A program made the position numbers and the translations under genes. From contig JAQGBZ010000041.1 of the NCBI GenBank assembly GCA_034687125.1, positions 1 through 64,000 of the forward strand: a stretch of 64,000 bases of DNA, read 5' to 3'. The DNA comes from Neelides folsomi. Its lineage: Eukaryota; Arthropoda; Collembola; Neelipleona; Neelidae. Shown here piece after piece: positions 63,084-64,000 of this stretch (position 1 is the first letter of the stretch; the number at the start of each line of letters is the position of its first letter). The notes beneath the pieces were generated by a model. That model saw nothing but the letters and a program-made list of their open reading frames with translations, ran no database searches and was not told the origin of the DNA.

Positions 63084-64000
63084 AGTCAGAGAATGGTTTC
63101 CCCGTAGGACTGCCTCTATATGCTGCAAAAATCCTCAATGCAAATTTCTGCTCATTACGCAATTGAACCTTTTAGTTTTGTTATCAAGGAATGAAGGCAG
63201 TGAACTTCAATTAAATGGAACAATCAAATAATAAAATATTCACAAAAGGGCGAGCACCCCGTGATTGTCCAAACCTTTTAAATTAACTCGTAAATAGTCC
63301 CAGTCCAGTTAACTCTGTTACTATTACACACATAGACATTAATCAATGAACTCTGGTTCCACTAATGATGTTTTTAAATTGCCTTTAACTTCAAAGGCCC
63401 GTTACACCTTTTCAGCCCATCAACTCATCATATTAAAGTTGAGTTTGATTCAAATGATTCAAATCTTTTGTTTATTTATGGATGGCAATTTTAAAATGTT
63501 TTTCCTCCATGTCCAAATGGGTCTGTGAGACATTCAAGAGATGAGTGCGTCAAATTGTGGAGTGTTTCATACATGGAATATATGGCTATATGGCACATTG
63601 GATAGTCCTGTAAGGATCAATGTTTTTGCACTTTTGGACTTGACTATCTCTCGAGAATCTCTAATAGAATATGTGAGGGTATGCGTATTTGGATAGCGTG
63701 TATGAGAGGCGGAACTTCAAATGATGATCGTGACTTGCTTATTTTTAGCAATGTACGTAGGTATTAATGACTACGCTTCCTCTTTCAATCACGTCAATGG
63801 GACACTGTGTTTTAATCCTAATACCGTAATTTAACCATTTACAAATCCTTTTTTACTCTGTTGGTTTTCATTGTACATCAAACTATTCAAATGAGAGTCG
63901 AGCCAGTGGGGAGAGATTTGATTAAAAAATGGAAAATAAATACAATTGGGAAGCCGCTGACAATGAGAAGTAGGCTGTGGAAAAACCTAAATTCATACAA
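63084..64000. other. AT-rich non-coding end of the window
   Basis: I see no supportable gene or RNA in this stretch. Confidence 0.45.

Overview
The window is nuclear DNA from an animal, most likely an arthropod and possibly a crustacean. It is AT-rich, genes are split by short GT-AG introns, and long stretches are non-coding. The arthropod reading rests on the Ala/Lys/Pro-rich N-terminal extension of ribosomal protein L22 and on an insect-like neuronal synaptobrevin; the exact group cannot be told from the sequence alone. I see no bacterial or viral genes.

Layout. (1) 1027-4122, + strand: a secreted serine-protease homolog with all three catalytic residues replaced and long low-complexity arms, behind a TATA box. 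(2) 6726-14650, +: UBR3, an E3 ubiquitin ligase in 19 coding exons. (3) 16821-17719, -: SUMO in 4 exons, tail-to-tail with UBR3. (4) 22455-35459, +: Tousled-like kinase in 15 coding exons, with a 7.1-kb first intron. One intron carries a box C/D snoRNA. (5) 37108-38688, -: a METTL2-type tRNA m3C methyltransferase. (6) 39028-40316, +: ribosomal protein eL22, head-to-head with METTL2. (7) 40879-41046: an intron-like segment with a second copy of the snoRNA. (8) 41661-49038, +: neuronal synaptobrevin, with a start codon split by an intron and two mutually exclusive copies of one SNARE-motif exon. (9) 51247-51702, -: the RAD6/UBE2A ubiquitin-conjugating enzyme. (10) 53479-54509, -: two small mitochondrial genes only 55 nt apart, a MIEF1-MP-like LYR protein and an MTRFR-like release factor whose GGQ motif reads GGS. 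(11) 54.6-64 kb: mostly non-coding, with a possible hAT transposase relic near 62.8-63.0 kb.

Functional threads. Three genes belong to ubiquitin or SUMO pathways (UBR3, SUMO, RAD6); RAD6-type E2s are the known partners of UBR3. Five elements belong to translation or ribosome biology (eL22, METTL2, the snoRNA pair, MTRFR, MIEF1-MP). The most unusual items are the MIEF1-MP/MTRFR pair, the GGS release factor, the duplicated snoRNA, the synaptobrevin exon duplication and the triple-dead protease. Exon joins were made by hand from splice signals, reading frame and family knowledge, and all frames close. UTRs and promoters are much less certain than coding exons.
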